Shown piece by piece: positions 15,661 to 17,656 of a stretch of 17,656 nucleotides of DNA. How positions within the stretch are numbered: position 1 is the stretch's first letter; the number at the start of each line of letters is the position of its first letter. The notes beneath the pieces were generated by a model, which ran no database searches, was not told the origin of the DNA, and was given only the letters and a program-made list of their open reading frames with translations. The stretch spans positions 1 through 17,656 of the forward strand of contig DASZQG010000101.1 of NCBI GenBank assembly GCA_035550075.1, written 5' to 3'. This DNA is from AWTP1-13 sp035550075 (GTDB lineage Bacteria > Pseudomonadota > Alphaproteobacteria > Rhizobiales > Hyphomicrobiaceae). Made by a program: the position numbers and the translations under genes.

Positions 15661-16581
15661 TCAGTCCCCGGAGGGCACGACAGTTCGGGCGATCGATGCG
15701 TCAAGGGCTTCATAGGCACCGAGACCCAGAAGCTCATAGAGTTCCGCCCGCGTCTGCATCTCGCTGAGCAGACCTTGCGCTGAACCGTCGCGATTGAGGG
15801 TCGCGTAGAGGCGTGCCTGCGCCTTGTTGGCGACGCGCAACGAGCTGACGGGCCAGATCACCATCCGGTAGCCCATGGCCTCGAACTCGGAGGCCGTGAA
15901 ATGAGGAGTCCGGCCGAACTCGGTCATGTTGGCAAGCAGCGCGACGCCGGGCAGGCGCGCGGCGAAGGTGCGAAACATCTCCACGCCGGTCAACGCCTCA
16001 GGAAAGATGGCGTCGGCCCCGGCCTGCACATAGAGCTTCGCGCGCTCGACAGCCGCATCGAGCCCTTCGGACGCGACGGCGTCGGTGCGGGCGATAACGT
16101 AGAGGTGGCGCCGCGCCTTGACGGCCGCCGCCACTTTGGCCGCCATGTCCTGCGGCGTCGCGAGTTTCTTGTCATTCAGGTGCCCACACTTCTTCGGCAG
16201 CACCTGATCCTCGATGTGTACGCCAGCCGCCCCGGCATCCTCGAAGACGCGCACCATGTGCATGACGTTGAGCGCCTCGCCATAGCCCGTGTCACCGTCC
16301 ACGACCAGCGGCAGGCCGCTGGCGCGCGCGATCTGCCGGATGAAGAACGCCACCTCATCGACGGTGATGATGCCAAGGTCCGGAAGTCCCATGGAGGCGC
16401 TCATGGCGGCGCCGGAAAGATAGAGCGCCTCGAAGCCCGCCGCCCGCGCCTGCAAGGCGGCCATGCCGTTATGGGCACCAGGTAATCGGAGTATTCCCGG
16501 CCGCGCCAGGAGCGCCCGCAATCTGTCCCCGGCAGGCTTTGCAGGGACATTCATGCCGGCAAGATAGGGCGCCGCTTGCAT
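15661..16581 (-). CDS. isocitrate/methylisocitrate lyase-superfamily enzyme (ICL/PEPM, PrpB-like)
   Basis: A cytoplasmic C-C bond lyase of 306 residues in the ICL/PEP-mutase superfamily. The Mg-binding segment is VVDGDTGYG with D95 and D97, followed by HIEDQ with E124. The catalytic loop is KKCGH (K130, K131, C132, G133, H134). An intact catalytic cysteine marks lyases such as 2-methylisocitrate lyase and 2,3-dimethylmalate lyase rather than PEP mutase. The length fits PrpB-like enzymes (about 290-305). The ATG at 16581 is chosen because GGAGG lies 10 bases upstream. An ATG at 16554 lacks a good site, and the open frame back to 16713 is not family-like. It is the first gene of a minus-strand operon with the Rieske and GS-like genes. 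No citrate-synthase or dehydratase genes of the methylcitrate cycle are beside it, so a different substrate is plausible. Confidence 0.88.
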   Translation of the reverse strand: MQAAPYLAGMNVPAKPAGDRLRALLARPGILRLPGAHNGMAALQARAAGFEALYLSGAAMSASMGLPDLGIITVDEVAFFIRQIARASGLPLVVDGDTGYGEALNVMHMVRVFEDAGAAGVHIEDQVLPKKCGHLNDKKLATPQDMAAKVAAAVKARRHLYVIARTDAVASEGLDAAVERAKLYVQAGADAIFPEALTGVEMFRTFAARLPGVALLANMTEFGRTPHFTASEFEAMGYRMVIWPVSSLRVANKAQARLYATLNRDGSAQGLLSEMQTRAELYELLGLGAYEALDASIARTVVPSGD

Positions 16582-16653
16582 CTGGTCCGAGCCTCCGCTT
16601 GGATTCTGACCCGCGCACCATAGGTGACGTGGCGGCGCTGAGCCAGACATGGC

Positions 16654-16663
16654 GATTGCAATC
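16654..16663. promoter_or_regulatory. perfect palindrome GATTGCAATC in the divergent promoter region
   Basis: A self-complementary 10-mer lies near the middle of the 130-base gap between the lyase start (16581) and the MetE-like start (16712). On the minus strand it sits just upstream of a weak promoter candidate (TGGCTC, 17 bases, TATGGT). That is the usual place for an activator or LysR-type box (T-N11-A family). No regulator gene is in the window. Confidence 0.4.
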
Positions 16664-16711
16664 CAGGCCGGTCGCGTCAAAATCGGCGCGGGCACCGGCA
16701 CGGGGTGAACC

Positions 16712-17656
16712 ATGCAGGACGGTCAGGAAGCGCCACTTCGAGCCGAAGTCATCGGCAGCCTGCTGCGGCCCCGGGCCCTGAAGGATGCCGCCGTGGCGGT
16801 TTCGCGCGCCCAGCTTGACCGGACGGCATTCGAAAGCCTCCTCGACCGCGAGGTAGCCAACGTGATCCGCCGGCAGGAGGACATCGGCCTGCGCGTGGTG
16901 ACCGACGGCGAGTTTGCTCGCACTTCGTGGTTCGGCTTCTTCTTTGAGGGCATGGATGGCTTCGACCTTGCCCCGTCGCTTTTCAAGTTCAAAGACGCAG
17001 AAGGGCACACCTTTGAATGGCCGACTTGCGTCGCCAACCGGCGCATCAGCCGCCGCGCGCCGATCACGCTCGCAGAGTTCAGGCGCGCAAGCGGAGCGGC
17101 GCGCACAGCGATACCCAAGGCGACAATGCCGGCGCCGAGCGCATTCCATTTCTTTCGGCTCGCCGGCGCGGTGAACCCCGGCGCGTACCCCGATATTGCG
17201 GATTACTTCGATGATCTCGTTGCGGTCTATCGCGCCGAGTTGACCGAACTTGCTGCCGCCGGTTGTCGCTACCTGCAGTTCGACGAGGTGCCCCTCGCCA
17301 TGCTGTGCGATCCCGACGTCGCGCAGCAGGCGGCGCGCGATGGTGCCGCGCCGGCCGCTCTCCTCGACTTGTATATCGACGTGATGAAGCGGATCCTGGA
17401 TGGGTTTCCAGGGGGTATGACCGTAGGCATGCATCTGTGCCGCGGCAACTTTCGCAGCCGGTGGATGGCGGCGGGCGGCTATGAGCCCGTAGCCGACAAG
17501 CTCTTTAACGAGATGCCGGTCGACGTGTTTCTGCTGGAGTATGACACCGAACGCGCCGGCGATTTTCAGCCGTTGCGTCATCTGCCCAAGGGCAAGCGGG
17601 CGGTGCTCGGCTTGCTGTCCTCAAAAACCGCAGCACTCGAGGACCTTTCGCACCTG
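16712..17656 (+). CDS. core-MetE cobalamin-independent methyltransferase (YxjG/YxjH-like), 3' end beyond window
   Basis: The frame is open from an ATG at 16712 to the last base, giving 315 residues without a stop. The protein matches the C-terminal catalytic barrel of cobalamin-independent methionine synthase, without the N-terminal folate-binding half of full MetE. Visible landmarks are the N-terminal EVIGSLLRP (12-20), VVTDGEFAR (62-70), the substrate segment YLQFDEVPL (187-195), the zinc ligands H241-x-C243 in GMHLCRGNF, and E276 in VFLLEYD. The fourth ligand, a later cysteine, would lie beyond the window. Such proteins transfer methyl groups to or from thiols such as homocysteine. Members beside oxygenases may act on a catabolic methyl donor. 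The gene diverges from the lyase-Rieske-GS operon and probably shares its control. Family length is about 370-380 residues, so some 60 residues are missing. Confidence 0.88.
   Translation, partial: MQDGQEAPLRAEVIGSLLRPRALKDAAVAVSRAQLDRTAFESLLDREVANVIRRQEDIGLRVVTDGEFARTSWFGFFFEGMDGFDLAPSLFKFKDAEGHTFEWPTCVANRRISRRAPITLAEFRRASGAARTAIPKATMPAPSAFHFFRLAGAVNPGAYPDIADYFDDLVAVYRAELTELAAAGCRYLQFDEVPLAMLCDPDVAQQAARDGAAPAALLDLYIDVMKRILDGFPGGMTVGMHLCRGNFRSRWMAAGGYEPVADKLFNEMPVDVFLLEYDTERAGDFQPLRHLPKGKRAVLGLLSSKTAALEDLSHL

Noticed and set aside
15661..16581. Phosphoenolpyruvate mutase or phosphonate-biosynthesis role for the lyase
   Set aside because: The KKCGH catalytic cysteine motif marks the lyase branch, and no phosphonate genes are nearby.
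16469..17581. 370-residue minus-strand frame over the lyase start and the MetE-like gene
   Set aside because: The plus-strand frame from 16712 has the MetE zinc motif and family landmarks. The antisense translation has none.

Overview
This is a GC-rich window with dense, closely packed genes. Codon use, a Tat-exported binding protein, an FNR/FixK-type box and the gene set suggest a soil or freshwater alphaproteobacterium, perhaps Hyphomicrobiales. That placement is an inference. No rRNA, tRNA, CRISPR array, transposase or phage gene was seen.

Region A (about 500-3300, + strand) holds a TerC-family membrane protein, two UspA-type universal stress proteins and a VIT1/CCC1-family Fe/Mn transporter. 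The first usp gene has a near-consensus FNR/FixK box (1407-1420), which suggests an oxygen-responsive stress and metal-homeostasis block. Region B (3319-7997, - strand) is an RND efflux operon: a membrane-fusion protein, a single MdtB/MdtC-like RND pump overlapping it by ATGA, and a small single-helix membrane protein. No outer-membrane factor is present.

Region C (8449-12753, + strand) is a CUT1-type ABC importer: a Tat-dependent binding protein broken by one frameshift, a MalK/UgpC-like ATPase and two inner-membrane permeases. A strong hairpin lies between the binding-protein gene and the ATPase gene. Region D (12766-16581, - strand, convergent with C) runs, in order of transcription, from an isocitrate/methylisocitrate lyase-superfamily enzyme to a phthalate-dioxygenase-type Rieske oxygenase to a glutamine-synthetase-like ligase. 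The last two are translationally coupled. Region E (16712 to the end, + strand, divergent from D) is a core-MetE cobalamin-independent methyltransferase, cut by the window edge. A perfect 10-bp palindrome lies between D and E.

C, D and E together look like an uptake-and-catabolism locus. A periplasmic substrate would be imported, oxidised or demethylated by the Rieske enzyme, glutamylated on an amine by the GS-like ligase, and cleaved by the lyase, with a methyl-transfer step by the MetE-like protein. The substrate cannot be named from sequence. This combination is the best candidate here for an undescribed system.
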